64,000 bases of DNA from Puniceicoccales bacterium Verruco_02. Its GTDB lineage: Bacteria > Verrucomicrobiota > Verrucomicrobiia > Opitutales > Oceanipulchritudinaceae. Below are positions 17,250 through 25,716 of the stretch, in pieces. Every line of letters starts with the position of its first letter. Positions within the stretch are counted from its first letter, which is position 1. The stretch covers positions 1 through 64,000 of the forward strand of contig LVBW01000020.1 of NCBI GenBank assembly GCA_001604585.1. Reading direction: 5' to 3'. A model generated the notes under the pieces. It was given only the letters and a program-made list of their open reading frames with translations, was not told where the DNA came from and ran no database searches. Both the position numbers and the translations under genes were made by a program.

Positions 17250-17365
17250 GTCAGGTGCGGTCCGGGGGCGAGCTAAGACCGGACGGCCTGGGTTTCCCAT
17301 GTGGGGAGCCAAGTGAGTATATGGGGCAGATGCCGGCCCGTCGGTCCAAATAACCGGCGGGCCGG
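17250..17365 (+). ncRNA. Candidate structured RNA or hairpin cluster in the 16898-17451 gap
   Basis: The 554 bases between the thioesterase and metF contain no convincing gene. The stretch from about 17250 can form at least three hairpins. GTCCGG pairs with CCGGAC around an ~13-base loop. A smaller stem follows around TTTCCCATGTGGGGAG. A 13-base-pair stem joins 17333-17345 and 17353-17365 around a 7-base loop, with one G-U wobble when read on the plus strand. A TTGACG box at 17216-17221 followed 16 bases later by TAGCTT could be a plus-strand promoter. I checked for hallmarks of SRP RNA, RNase P RNA, tmRNA, glycine and SAM riboswitches and found none. The last hairpin could simply be a terminator for metF, although no T-run follows it on either strand. 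Confidence 0.28.
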
Positions 17366-17451
17366 TCCATGTACGAAAGTGCGGGCCTGTGCCGCTGGGT
17401 CTGCCTGTGTTGCAGGCATTTGCAAGAGGCTGTCCTGACTCTCGGCTAGCT

Positions 17452-18354
17452 TCAGGCCCTGTTAAGCACGCCTTCGCCCTTCAGCCGGTCCACGAGTTGC
17501 AGGGCAGAGTCGCTGCGGTTCATTATGTACAGGTGCAGGGCGCTGACGCCTTGTTCCAGCAGTTCTTTGGCCTGCCTGAAGGTCCATTCTATGCCAGCGC
17601 GTCGCTGAGCCTCGGGATCTTCTCCGGTGGCCTTTAGTAGATCTTCCAGTTCTACGGGGACGCTGCTGCCGTTCATGCGGCCAAAGCGTATTACCTGCTC
17701 AAGGCTGAGGGCTGGCATAAGGCCGGGAATAATGGGCACAGTGATGCCTGCCGCGCGGCAGCGGGAAAGGAAGCTGAAAAAGTGGCTGTTGTCGTAGAAT
17801 AGCTGGGTGGTGATGAATGATGCCCCGGCGTCCACCTTGTTCTTGAGTTTTGCAAGGTCCACCTCGGGCGATGGGGCCTCGGGGTGAGTCTCCGGGTAGC
17901 CAGCGACGCCTATGCAGAAGGCTGGCTCCTCGTCGCGTATCAGCTCGACCAGCTCGTTTGCGTAGGCGCAGCCTTTGGGGTGGGGGCGAAAATCGCTCTG
18001 GCCCTTGGGCGGGTCACCGCGAAGGGCCATTATGTTGCTAAGGCCGGAGTCACGGTACTCGCGTATGATGGTCCTCAGTTCGTCTTTTGAGGAGCCAACG
18101 CAGGTAAGATGGGCGACGACATCGAAGCCAAAGCTGTTTCGTAAAAGGCGTGCATACTCTTCGGTGCGTTCGCGAGTGCTTCCCCCGGCTCCGTAGGTAA
18201 TTGAGACAAAGTCCGGCGCGATCTTTTCCTTGAGTATTTCGGCAGTCCTAAGTATCTGCCTTCCAGCTTCTTCGCTACGTGGCGGGGAGAACTCGATGGA
18301 TATTGTCTGCCGCTTTTGTGCAAGGTGGCTCGTAATGTGGCGGTCGAAATTCAT
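17452..18354 (-). CDS. metF: Methylenetetrahydrofolate reductase
   Basis: 300 residues, typical of bacterial MetF. It reduces 5,10-methylene-THF to 5-methyl-THF with a flavin cofactor, supplying the methyl group for methionine synthesis. Family landmarks: SIEFSPPRSEEAG (around 19-31, including the catalytic-region Glu), FVSITYGAGGSTRERT, AHLTCVG, IMALRGDPPKG, GVAGYPETH, KVDAGASFITTQLFYDN and the IPGLMP segment. The gene is divergent from dnaA. An inverted repeat ends one base before the start codon (18356-18395) and may control expression. No methionine-pathway neighbour is present. Confidence 0.96.
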   Translation of the reverse strand: MNFDRHITSHLAQKRQTISIEFSPPRSEEAGRQILRTAEILKEKIAPDFVSITYGAGGSTRERTEEYARLLRNSFGFDVVAHLTCVGSSKDELRTIIREYRDSGLSNIMALRGDPPKGQSDFRPHPKGCAYANELVELIRDEEPAFCIGVAGYPETHPEAPSPEVDLAKLKNKVDAGASFITTQLFYDNSHFFSFLSRCRAAGITVPIIPGLMPALSLEQVIRFGRMNGSSVPVELEDLLKATGEDPEAQRRAGIEWTFRQAKELLEQGVSALHLYIMNRSDSALQLVDRLKGEGVLNRA

Positions 18355-18355
18355 T

Positions 18356-18395
18356 GTTTATAAATCATAATATCCGAATGTGATGATATGTAAAC
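18356..18395 (-). promoter_or_regulatory. Inverted repeat abutting the metF start codon (candidate operator or leader hairpin)
   Basis: GTTTATAAATCAT (18356-18368) and ATGATATGTAAAC (18383-18395) are imperfect inverted copies, 11 of 13 positions matching, around 14 bases. The repeat ends one base before the metF ATG (18354-18352). It occupies the position of the ribosome-binding site, and no Shine-Dalgarno sequence is evident there. It could be a repressor operator or a hairpin that masks translation initiation. It does not match SAM-I or SAH riboswitch cores that I know. Confidence 0.35.
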
Positions 18396-18510
18396 TATTT
18401 TTCCCTGCTTTTGCTAGCTTGTCCCGAGACTGTCGTAACAGCGCCGGCATGGTATGTTTACGTGTGTCGCTGAGGCAACGGAAGGGTTGAGAAATGCTGT
18501 CGGATACGAA

Positions 18511-18519
18511 TGTGAATAA
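18511..18519 (-). other. Single DnaA-box-like 9-mer in the metF-dnaA intergenic region
   Basis: TGTGAATAA, reverse complement TTATTCACA, fits the DnaA-box consensus TTATNCACA. The 480-base metF-dnaA intergenic region also contains an AT-rich patch with TTAATTAA near 18680 and a weaker partial box, GTGTATAAT, at 18785-18793. One good box could mediate dnaA autoregulation. It is too little to call an origin of replication. Confidence 0.4.
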
Positions 18520-18787
18520 CTTGTCGGCAAGTTCATCTTGAAACACAGTGGGCGAGCAGGATTTACTCTCCGTGTCCTTGCAACCCACCCCGCTTCCAAC
18601 TCCCTGCACATGGCTTCCCACTCTGGGCGAATTGTGTCGTCATATAGTGTAGAGCCTGTATTAATTCGTTCATCATCAGTTAATTAAATCGCACTTCCCC
18701 GTATGTGGGGGGTGAATAGCCCATTGCTTTTCGCTTGTCCGATGCCGGACCAGTCGTTCCAATGGCGGCCCCTCGAAATACCGGGTG

Positions 18788-18793
18788 TATAAT
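18788..18793 (+). promoter_or_regulatory. Candidate -10 box of the dnaA promoter
   Basis: A perfect TATAAT lies 41 bases before the dnaA ATG, preceded by GGGTG. No good -35 hexamer is present at 16-18 bases upstream, so assignment rests on the -10 box and its position alone. Confidence 0.35.
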
Positions 18794-18834
18794 TGGCCTG
18801 TGCTGTGAGTAAATCATAATGCCCTCATTCTCCT

Positions 18835-20214
18835 ATGACTGCAAACACCGTAACAGAAGATCATTGGACCAGTATCAAGACCGAGCTGCGCCGCACCTAT
18901 CCCAAAGACGTATTTGAGTCTTGGTTCGCCCCTCTTGAAGCCATTTGCGCGGAGGACTGCTTGGTGTTGCAGGCCCCGAACGACTTTGCGGCCATTTGGA
19001 TCGAGGAGAACTATCTGGACCTCATTCGCGAGAAGTTGTTCGCCCTTGCAGGAGCGGGCTACCGTCTCGAACTTCGCACCCGCGACAGCGCCTCCGCCGC
19101 CAGCCGCAAGGAGGATGAGGGCCGCCGCGCAGCTCAGAACGTCCGCCGCGTGCGCGTGCCTGCACAGGCCTTGGAGGCTGCGCCAAGCCTTCCGATAAAC
19201 CCGAAGAACACCTTCGAGAACTTCATCGTCGGCCCCGGAAACCAGCTAGCCCACGCGGCCAGTATTGCCGTGGCACAGGCTCCTGGCAGGGCTTACAACC
19301 CCCTTTTCCTCTACGGCGAGACGGGCCTTGGCAAGACGCACCTTATGCAGTCGGTGGCGCACAGTATAATTCGCCAGAACCCTGCAAGCCGAGTGGTGTA
19401 CGTATCCTGCGAGACCTTCACCAACGAGTTCCTTCAGGCGGTGCGGGAAAACACCCTCGACAGTTTTCGCAAGCATTACCGCAACGTCGATGTGCTACTT
19501 ATCGACGACATCCAGTTCCTCGAAGGCAAGGAGCGCACCCAGGACGAGTTTTTCCACACCTTCAACAATCTCTTTGACTCGCAAAAGCAGCTCTGCCTTT
19601 CGAGCGATCGCCCTGCCTGCGAGATTGCCAAGCTGGAGGCCCGCCTTGTGTCCCGCTTCCAATGGGGCATGGTGACGGACATCCAGGCACCCGATCTGGA
19701 GACGCGAACGGCCATCCTCACAAAGAAGGCAGCCGGGATGGACTATCGCCTGCCGCCGGAAATTATCGCCTTTCTAGCCCAGCGCATCACGCGCAACGTC
19801 CGCCGTATGGAAGGCGCCCTGCTGAAGGTTGGCACCTATTCACAGATAGCGAAGGTGCCGCTCACAATCCCGCTCGTGGAGGGCCTTATCAAGGACATCC
19901 TTCAGGAAGAGGCGCGCAATCAGGTCACTATCGAGAAGATTCAGAACAAGGTTGTCGAATACTACGATCTGCGCCTCTCCGACATGATTAGCAAGCGAAG
20001 GCCCAACAACATTGCCTTCCCTAGGCAGGTGGCAATGTACCTCTGCCGCGTGTTGACAAACCAGCCCCTTAAAGAAATTGGCGAGGCTTTTGGCGGTCGC
20101 GATCACGGCACGGTCATCTATGCCTGCAAGAGCGTGGAAAACGCCATGGAGCAGGACGAGCGCGTGCGTCACGCCGTGGATTATATCCAGAGGCAGATAA
20201 CACAGAGCGCGTAA
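18835..20214 (+). CDS. dnaA: Chromosomal replication initiator DnaA
   Basis: 459 residues with all four DnaA domains. Domain I (1-80) contains the W-F-A-P-L pattern SWFAPLEAI; a short variable linker follows. The AAA+ domain begins NTFENFIVGPGNQLAHAA, with Walker A GETGLGKT at 161-168 and Walker B LLIDDIQFL. Domain IV carries the DNA-binding helix-turn-helix with the signature FGGRDHGTV. It binds DnaA boxes and melts the origin. It is followed by dnaG and rpoD rather than by dnaN, so the usual dnaA-dnaN arrangement is broken here. Confidence 0.98.
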   Translation: MTANTVTEDHWTSIKTELRRTYPKDVFESWFAPLEAICAEDCLVLQAPNDFAAIWIEENYLDLIREKLFALAGAGYRLELRTRDSASAASRKEDEGRRAAQNVRRVRVPAQALEAAPSLPINPKNTFENFIVGPGNQLAHAASIAVAQAPGRAYNPLFLYGETGLGKTHLMQSVAHSIIRQNPASRVVYVSCETFTNEFLQAVRENTLDSFRKHYRNVDVLLIDDIQFLEGKERTQDEFFHTFNNLFDSQKQLCLSSDRPACEIAKLEARLVSRFQWGMVTDIQAPDLETRTAILTKKAAGMDYRLPPEIIAFLAQRITRNVRRMEGALLKVGTYSQIAKVPLTIPLVEGLIKDILQEEARNQVTIEKIQNKVVEYYDLRLSDMISKRRPNNIAFPRQVAMYLCRVLTNQPLKEIGEAFGGRDHGTVIYACKSVENAMEQDERVRHAVDYIQRQITQSA

Positions 20215-20330
20215 TACTGGCGCATCTTTTCCTGCCAAGGAAATTACGGAACAGGGCCTTGCCCTGCCTGTCCAACGCAGGCCCGGTGGCTGCACCACTT
20301 GGTATGGGGATGACTTAACAAGGATAACAA

Positions 20331-22190
20331 ATGGGACGCGTGTCACAGCATTCGATAGAGGAGCTGAAGATGCGTGTGAACATCGTCGAAGAGGTGGAGC
20401 GCCATGTCCGCCTTCAGAAGGCCGGGCGCAGTTACAAGGGGCTTTCTCCGTTTACAACCGAGAAGTCGCCCTCCTTTTTCGTGAATCCCGACAAGGGTGC
20501 CTTTTACTGCTTTTCGACCGCTCAGGGCGGGGATGTGATTCGCTTTGTCGAGATGGTGGAGCATCTGCCATTTTTCGAGGCCGTGGAGGTGCTGGCGCAG
20601 CGCCATAACGTGACCCTCGAATACGAGAGTGGGGGCGGACCTAGCCGAGAGGAGCGTTCTCGTAGAGCGGCGCTATTGGAGATGCACGAGCAGGCACGGG
20701 CCTACTATCACCAGTGCTTCATGGCCAACGATCAGCTCGCTGAAAAGGTGCGCGAATACTGGACCCAGAAGCGTCGCTTCAGCCTCGAAGTGGCAAAGGA
20801 GTTTTCCATCGGTTTCGATCCCCCCGGTTCTGACGCCCTCATGAAGAAGCTCCTTGGCGCGGGCCATTCTCCGGAGCTGCTCTTGGAGAGCGGACTATTC
20901 ACTACGCCCGACGAGTCGCCTGACCTTTCCCGTATGCGCAGCCGCTTCCGGGGCCGCCTCACAATACCCATACGCGAGGCTTCGCAGGGGCAGGTCATCG
21001 CCTTCACGGCGCGCGAGCTGTTCTGCACTCCGGGGGCCGACTCCTTCAAATTGGCCAAGTATGTGAATTCGCCCGGCACGCCTCTTTTTCACAAGTCTCG
21101 CGTGCTCTTCAACCTTGAAAGGGCGCAAAAGTCCGTAAGGGATGATCCGGGCGGCTTCATAATGGTGGAAGGCCAGCTCGACGCCATTCGCTGCTTCACG
21201 AGCGGCTTTGCAAGCGTTGTAGCCCCGCAGGGCACCTCCATTACCGAGGAGCAGCTCTTGATGCTCAAGCGGTACAGTGACCGTGCCCGAATACTTCTCG
21301 ACGGCGATGCAGCCGGGCAGAGGGCAGCGTTGCGCGTGCTGCCCATGTGCTTTGCGGCCGGGTTGGAGCCTAGCTTTGTAGAGCTGCCCGCGGGGCAGGA
21401 TCCTGACAGCCTCCTAGCGGGCGAGGGTGGGGCGGACGCCCTACGTGCTGCCCTGGCCTCGGCCATGCCGCCGATGCAGTTCGCCGCAAGGGCGCTTCTT
21501 GCCGACCCCGAGAACGAAGGCCCGCGCGGACGTGCGCAGGCCATGAAAAAGGCTGGCGAGATTCTCGCCAGCGTTGAGAGCGAGGTGGCAAGGCAGGCGT
21601 ATCTGGTTCAACTCTGCGATCTGATGAAGGTGGACTACCAGGCGGCCCGTGCAGACCTTCAGCGAATGATGATTCGCAGCCGCTCCAGTGCCCCCGAAGC
21701 CCCGGCAGAGAGCGCCGCTGTAAAGGAAAATGTCCCCTCGCGGTTGACATCGCTGGAGTCTGACCTATGGTGTCTGGTCTTTCAGGACGAGAAGCTGGCC
21801 TGTGGATTGTACGGCGTTGTCGATGAAAAATGGATGGACAGCGCCACTGTCGAGGGCAGGCTGCTCTGCCGCCTCTTCTGGGAGCTAAGGGAGGGGCTTG
21901 TTGACAGCGTGGCCGAATTTGTCACACGCACCGAGGATCGCGATGAACTTAACTTTCTGTACTCCTTGCAGATACGCTCTGCGGACACCCGCTCGGAAGA
22001 TGTCCTTCGCGATGCCGAGAACATAATTAGACAGCTCTATGTCAGACACCGAAAGCAGCGCCTCGAAGCGATTGATAGGATTATCGAGACGGGCAGCCCC
22101 GACAGGGCCAGTCTCGAATCTCTCCTTCGCGAGCGCGTCCTGCTTGTCAAAGGCAAGAAAGAGCTGCCCGCTCTGACGATTCAGGGTTGA
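20331..22190 (+). CDS. dnaG: DNA primase DnaG with degenerate zinc ribbon
   Basis: 619 residues, normal DnaG length. It synthesises RNA primers at the replication fork. The N-terminal zinc-binding module aligns clearly, but three of the four usual ligands (C-x2-H-x17-C-x2-C) are replaced: Ser39, Thr42, Cys60, Thr63. The RNA-polymerase/TOPRIM core looks intact: [20 protein letters not shown] with Glu280, and LDGDAAG with Asp324 and Asp326. The helicase-binding C-terminus is less recognisable. The start is 116 bases after dnaA. Loss of the zinc site appears to be an ancestral change rather than decay, because the surrounding fold sequence is well kept. Confidence 0.96.
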   Translation: MGRVSQHSIEELKMRVNIVEEVERHVRLQKAGRSYKGLSPFTTEKSPSFFVNPDKGAFYCFSTAQGGDVIRFVEMVEHLPFFEAVEVLAQRHNVTLEYESGGGPSREERSRRAALLEMHEQARAYYHQCFMANDQLAEKVREYWTQKRRFSLEVAKEFSIGFDPPGSDALMKKLLGAGHSPELLLESGLFTTPDESPDLSRMRSRFRGRLTIPIREASQGQVIAFTARELFCTPGADSFKLAKYVNSPGTPLFHKSRVLFNLERAQKSVRDDPGGFIMVEGQLDAIRCFTSGFASVVAPQGTSITEEQLLMLKRYSDRARILLDGDAAGQRAALRVLPMCFAAGLEPSFVELPAGQDPDSLLAGEGGADALRAALASAMPPMQFAARALLADPENEGPRGRAQAMKKAGEILASVESEVARQAYLVQLCDLMKVDYQAARADLQRMMIRSRSSAPEAPAESAAVKENVPSRLTSLESDLWCLVFQDEKLACGLYGVVDEKWMDSATVEGRLLCRLFWELREGLVDSVAEFVTRTEDRDELNFLYSLQIRSADTRSEDVLRDAENIIRQLYVRHRKQRLEAIDRIIETGSPDRASLESLLRERVLLVKGKKELPALTIQG

Positions 22191-22231
22191 ACACAATCGC
22201 TTTTTACCCACATAATACAGGTTTGCACCAA

Positions 22232-24076
22232 ATGCCTTCGCGAAAAGATGATGCGCAGCCCGGAGCAAGGGAATCCGGCTCCAAGGTGAATAAAGCCCCC
22301 AAGCAGGCCAAGCCAAAGGCAGCCCGCAAGGTGGAAGAGGCGGAGCCTGCAATAGTGGTGGAGGCCGACGCTGAGCTGCTCTTGGCACGAAAGGCAGCAC
22401 GCAAGGGCAATGTGTCCACAAAGGGCGTCATCAACGAGAAAATCGGCGGTCTGATACGTCTTGCCAAGGAGCAGGGCTTCCTGACCTACAAGGACATAAA
22501 CAAGGCCCTGCCCAGCAGCGTGGACAGCGCAGAGGAGATCGAGAACGTAATTACGATACTCGAAAACCTCGAAATCGACATCATCGAGAGCGACGACGTC
22601 GAGATGTACAAGCAGCGGCTCGAAGAGAGCACTGAGCTGGAGGCGCGCAACGCTCAGGTCGATATTCTCGACGACCCCGTGCGCATGTACCTCAAGCAGA
22701 TGGGGCAGGTGCCTCTTCTATCAAGAGAGCAGGAGGTGGAAATTTCCAAACGCATCGAGACTGCCGAGAGCCGCGCTATGGACGTTCTCTTTGCAACGGG
22801 CTTCACCTGCGCCTTCCAGTTGGACCTTGCTAAGAAACTGGACAAGCGCGAGGAGCGTTTTGATCGCGTGGTGCTGGATAAGAAAATCGAGAGCCGCGAC
22901 GCCTTCTTCAAAAACCTGCCCAAGGTGATCGAGGAGGTCGAGGACATCCAGACCAAGATGGATAAAAGCTGGCTGGAATTCATCAAGGCGGACAAGGCAA
23001 GCCCCGACGCGGACAAGGCGCTGAAGCGTTACAAGCGCAACGAAGTAAAGCTGCGCCCCCTGTTTAAGAAGTTCTGCTTCAAGCTGAAGGTGTTCGAGGA
23101 GTATCTGGACACCCTGGACAGCGTTGTGCGCGAGGTGGGCGAGCTTGTCGAATCGGTCAGTGTGTCCGACAAGGCAGTCCGTGTACGCCGTCGCCGCCCG
23201 GTGGACATCGAGCAGGCCAAGCTGCGTCTTGAACAGATAGAGCAGCAGATCCGCATGGACCCTGCCGAATTCCTCGAAATGGTGCGCGAAGCCCGTCGCG
23301 GTATGCGTCAGGCACACCGCGCCAAGACAGACATGGTCGAGGCCAACCTGCGCCTTGTAATCTCCATAGCCAAGAAGTACACCAATCGTGGTCTGTCCTT
23401 TTTGGACCTGATTCAGGAGGGGAACATGGGCCTGATGAAGGCTGTAGAGAAGTTCGAGTACCGCCGCGGCTACAAGTTTTCCACATACGCTACGTGGTGG
23501 ATTCGTCAGGCCATCACGCGCTCAATCGCGGATCAGGCCCGCACAATCCGCATTCCCGTGCACATGATAGAGACCTTGAACAAGGTCATGCAGGTGCAAA
23601 AGCAGCTCCTTCAGGATCTAGGCCACGAGCCAACGCCCGAGGAAGTGGCCGAGGAGATGCAGATGCCCGTCGAGAGGGTGCAGCAGATAATGAAGATGGC
23701 CCAGCAGCCAATCTCCCTGCAAAGCCCTGTTGGCGATTCCGACGACACCAACTTTGGCGACTTCATCGAGGACAAGGGGGCGGAAAACCCCTACGACATG
23801 ACCGCATACAGCCTATTGCGAGAGAAGATCATGGACGTGCTCGACAGCCTTACCGACCGCGAGCGCAAGGTGCTGTCCCTGCGCTTTGGTCTGGTGGACG
23901 GTTACAGCCGTACGCTTGAGGAGGTGGGCCGCCAGTTCAATGTCACGCGCGAACGCATCCGTCAGATTGAGGCCAAGGCCCTGCGCAAGATGCGTCACCC
24001 GACCCGCATTCGCCAGCTCCACGGCTTTTTCGAACCGGACCACGGAGTGCCGCCGCAGGATGGTGCCCCTCAGTAA
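22232..24076 (+). CDS. rpoD: Primary RNA polymerase sigma factor (sigma-70, RpoD)
   Basis: 614 residues from the ATG at 22232; an upstream in-frame TTG at 22187 would overlap the dnaG stop and adds 15 unlikely residues. Region 1.1 includes [25 protein letters not shown]-type sequence. Region 1.2 is [13 protein letters not shown] non-conserved insertion follows. Region 2 has [17 protein letters not shown], then [19 protein letters not shown] and [15 protein letters not shown]. Region 3 follows, and region 4.2 has [20 protein letters not shown]. It directs RNA polymerase to housekeeping promoters. It lies 41 bases after dnaG, as in the macromolecular-synthesis operon, but without rpsU. Confidence 0.98.
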   Translation: MPSRKDDAQPGARESGSKVNKAPKQAKPKAARKVEEAEPAIVVEADAELLLARKAARKGNVSTKGVINEKIGGLIRLAKEQGFLTYKDINKALPSSVDSAEEIENVITILENLEIDIIESDDVEMYKQRLEESTELEARNAQVDILDDPVRMYLKQMGQVPLLSREQEVEISKRIETAESRAMDVLFATGFTCAFQLDLAKKLDKREERFDRVVLDKKIESRDAFFKNLPKVIEEVEDIQTKMDKSWLEFIKADKASPDADKALKRYKRNEVKLRPLFKKFCFKLKVFEEYLDTLDSVVREVGELVESVSVSDKAVRVRRRRPVDIEQAKLRLEQIEQQIRMDPAEFLEMVREARRGMRQAHRAKTDMVEANLRLVISIAKKYTNRGLSFLDLIQEGNMGLMKAVEKFEYRRGYKFSTYATWWIRQAITRSIADQARTIRIPVHMIETLNKVMQVQKQLLQDLGHEPTPEEVAEEMQMPVERVQQIMKMAQQPISLQSPVGDSDDTNFGDFIEDKGAENPYDMTAYSLLREKIMDVLDSLTDRERKVLSLRFGLVDGYSRTLEEVGRQFNVTRERIRQIEAKALRKMRHPTRIRQLHGFFEPDHGVPPQDGAPQ

Positions 24077-24151
24077 GGCTCTTGGAGGGGCTGCATTTTT
24101 CTCGGGCGTAAGTAAAAATATCCAAGCGCGGTTTTGGCTTGTACTGCCCTG

Positions 24152-24183
24152 CCGTTGCGAGGCTATGTAGCTCGCCATAACGG
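24152..24183. terminator. Hairpin downstream of rpoD (possible terminator); rest of the 24077-24516 gap is featureless
   Basis: CCGTTGCGAG (24152-24161) pairs with CTCGC...AACGG (24171-24183) with a three-base bulge, forming a stem of about 10 base pairs. It lies 76 bases after the rpoD stop. No T-run follows on the plus strand, so termination is only a suggestion. I see no gene or RNA in the remainder of the 440-base gap before xerD. Confidence 0.3.
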
Positions 24184-24516
24184 CAATTTGACCGTAAGCA
24201 TGGACTAATAGGCCGCAGACCTTAGTTCCTAACGATATATCTGGCTGTCAACACCGCGTCTAAAGGTCTATTTCTTGCGCTAACATCGCTGTTTCTTGGC
24301 TAAGCGTCACGAAATATCTCTTTGACTTGCGCAAGCGATACGGAGTATTACGTATTCATATCGAAAGAGTCACTGCACGCAGGTGCCGAACTGTCCAAGC
24401 CCACTTTGTCCCACTTATTGGCCCGCTCGCAGAACTGCACTAAGGCGCTTCCGATACTGCTGGTTTCTCATCCACCGCCGCACTGTAATAACTTGTTTTG
24501 CAAGAGCCTAAAGCTA

Positions 24517-25467
24517 ATGGATTTGCCTAATCGCATTTCGGATCAAATTGACGCCTATCTGTCTTGGGTTGAGCTTGAGAGGGGACGCTCCAGAAACACC
24601 GTGCTTGGCTACGAAAACGACATGAGGCAGTTTGCCAGCTTTCTTGTCGAGACGCAGGGTTTTGATGACTGGTCCAAGCTGGAACCGCGCCACGTCGAGG
24701 ACTGGCAGGGCGAATTGCTACGCAAGCAGTATAGCAACGCCAGCACTGCACGCAAAGTGACGGCGGTGCGCAACCTAGTCCGCTATCTGGAGGCCGAGGG
24801 CGTATTGAAACAGCGCGTATCCCTGACCATACACGGCCCCAAACTTGTGCGAAAGTTACCCGGAACAATGAGCGTGCAGGAACTGGACCGCCTTCTTCTT
24901 ACCCCGGATGCATCCAGTATGCAGGGTATTCGCGACCGCGCCATCATGGAGCTGGCCTATTCCAGCGGTCTGCGCGTAAGCGAGATATGCTCTATCCGCG
25001 TTTCTGACGTCAACATATCCGAAGGCGTCGTACGTGTCCAGTCCGGCAAGGGCGGCAAGGACCGCTTGGTCCCGGTAGGTCGCCCGGCCTGCAAGGCCCT
25101 TGACAAGTACATTCAGACAGCCCGCCCATCGTTCGTGCGGACGGCAGGCATGGCAACCGTCTTTCTAAGCTCAAGGGGCCTGCCCATATCGCGCAAAACC
25201 GTCTGGCATCTCATTAAGACCTATGCACGCAAGGCCGGACTGGATGAAAGTCGGGTCAAGCCTCACCTCTTGCGCCACTCCTTCGCCACCCACCTTCTGG
25301 CGGGTGGGGCCGATTTGCGCGTCATTCAGGAGATGCTGGGCCATGCCGACATAGCCACGACGCAGATATACACCAAGGTGGACTCTTCCATGCTGCTGGA
25401 ACAGCACGCCCTCTACCATCCGCGTAACCGCATGGCCAGAAAGCGCAAGAGTCCGCCAAAGCACTGA
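24517..25467 (+). CDS. xerD: Tyrosine recombinase XerC/XerD family
   Basis: 316 residues from the ATG at 24517, which begins MDLPNRISDQIDAYLSW; the open frame extends to 24322 but the extra 65 residues look random. The N-terminal SAM-like core-binding domain (RSRNTVLGYENDMRQF) is followed by the catalytic domain with Arg in SSGLRVSEI, Lys in GKGGKDR, the box HLLRHSFATHLL, LGHADIATTQIY and the nucleophilic Tyr. These are the R-K-H-R-H-Y residues of tyrosine recombinases. Size and lack of accessory genes point to the chromosome-dimer resolvase XerC or XerD rather than a phage integrase. XerD versus XerC cannot be fully settled by eye. Confidence 0.88.
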   Translation: MDLPNRISDQIDAYLSWVELERGRSRNTVLGYENDMRQFASFLVETQGFDDWSKLEPRHVEDWQGELLRKQYSNASTARKVTAVRNLVRYLEAEGVLKQRVSLTIHGPKLVRKLPGTMSVQELDRLLLTPDASSMQGIRDRAIMELAYSSGLRVSEICSIRVSDVNISEGVVRVQSGKGGKDRLVPVGRPACKALDKYIQTARPSFVRTAGMATVFLSSRGLPISRKTVWHLIKTYARKAGLDESRVKPHLLRHSFATHLLAGGADLRVIQEMLGHADIATTQIYTKVDSSMLLEQHALYHPRNRMARKRKSPPKH

Positions 25468-25716
25468 GTTCGGCCACGAGTATTATACCCATTCTCGCAA
25501 AGAGCCATCCATACCATGATACACGGCGGCGTGGCGAAGCGGCGGCATTTTTCTCTAGCCCCTTTGTGATATGCTGCCGATAAACTGCATGGTTGCAGCG
25601 CCGCCTGTATCTTTCCGGTGGCGGCAGCCGCATTATCAGTTTATTGTAAGTGCAAAGGCAGCCACGCTTTGTGAACGGGTGCCCTCCACATCCCGCAACC
25701 CCCCATATCCGCAGCA

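Noticed and set aside
18355-18834. Chromosomal origin of replication
   Set aside because: Only one good DnaA box and a short AT-rich patch were found; GC-skew over the entire chromosome would be needed.
22187-22231. Earlier TTG start for rpoD
   Set aside because: It overlaps the dnaG stop, adds 15 atypical residues, and has no Shine-Dalgarno; the ATG at 22232 is preferred.
24517-25467. Integrase of a mobile element next to the glycan genes
   Set aside because: The recombinase has XerC/D size and motifs and there are no attachment-site repeats, phage genes or tRNA-adjacent junction beside it.
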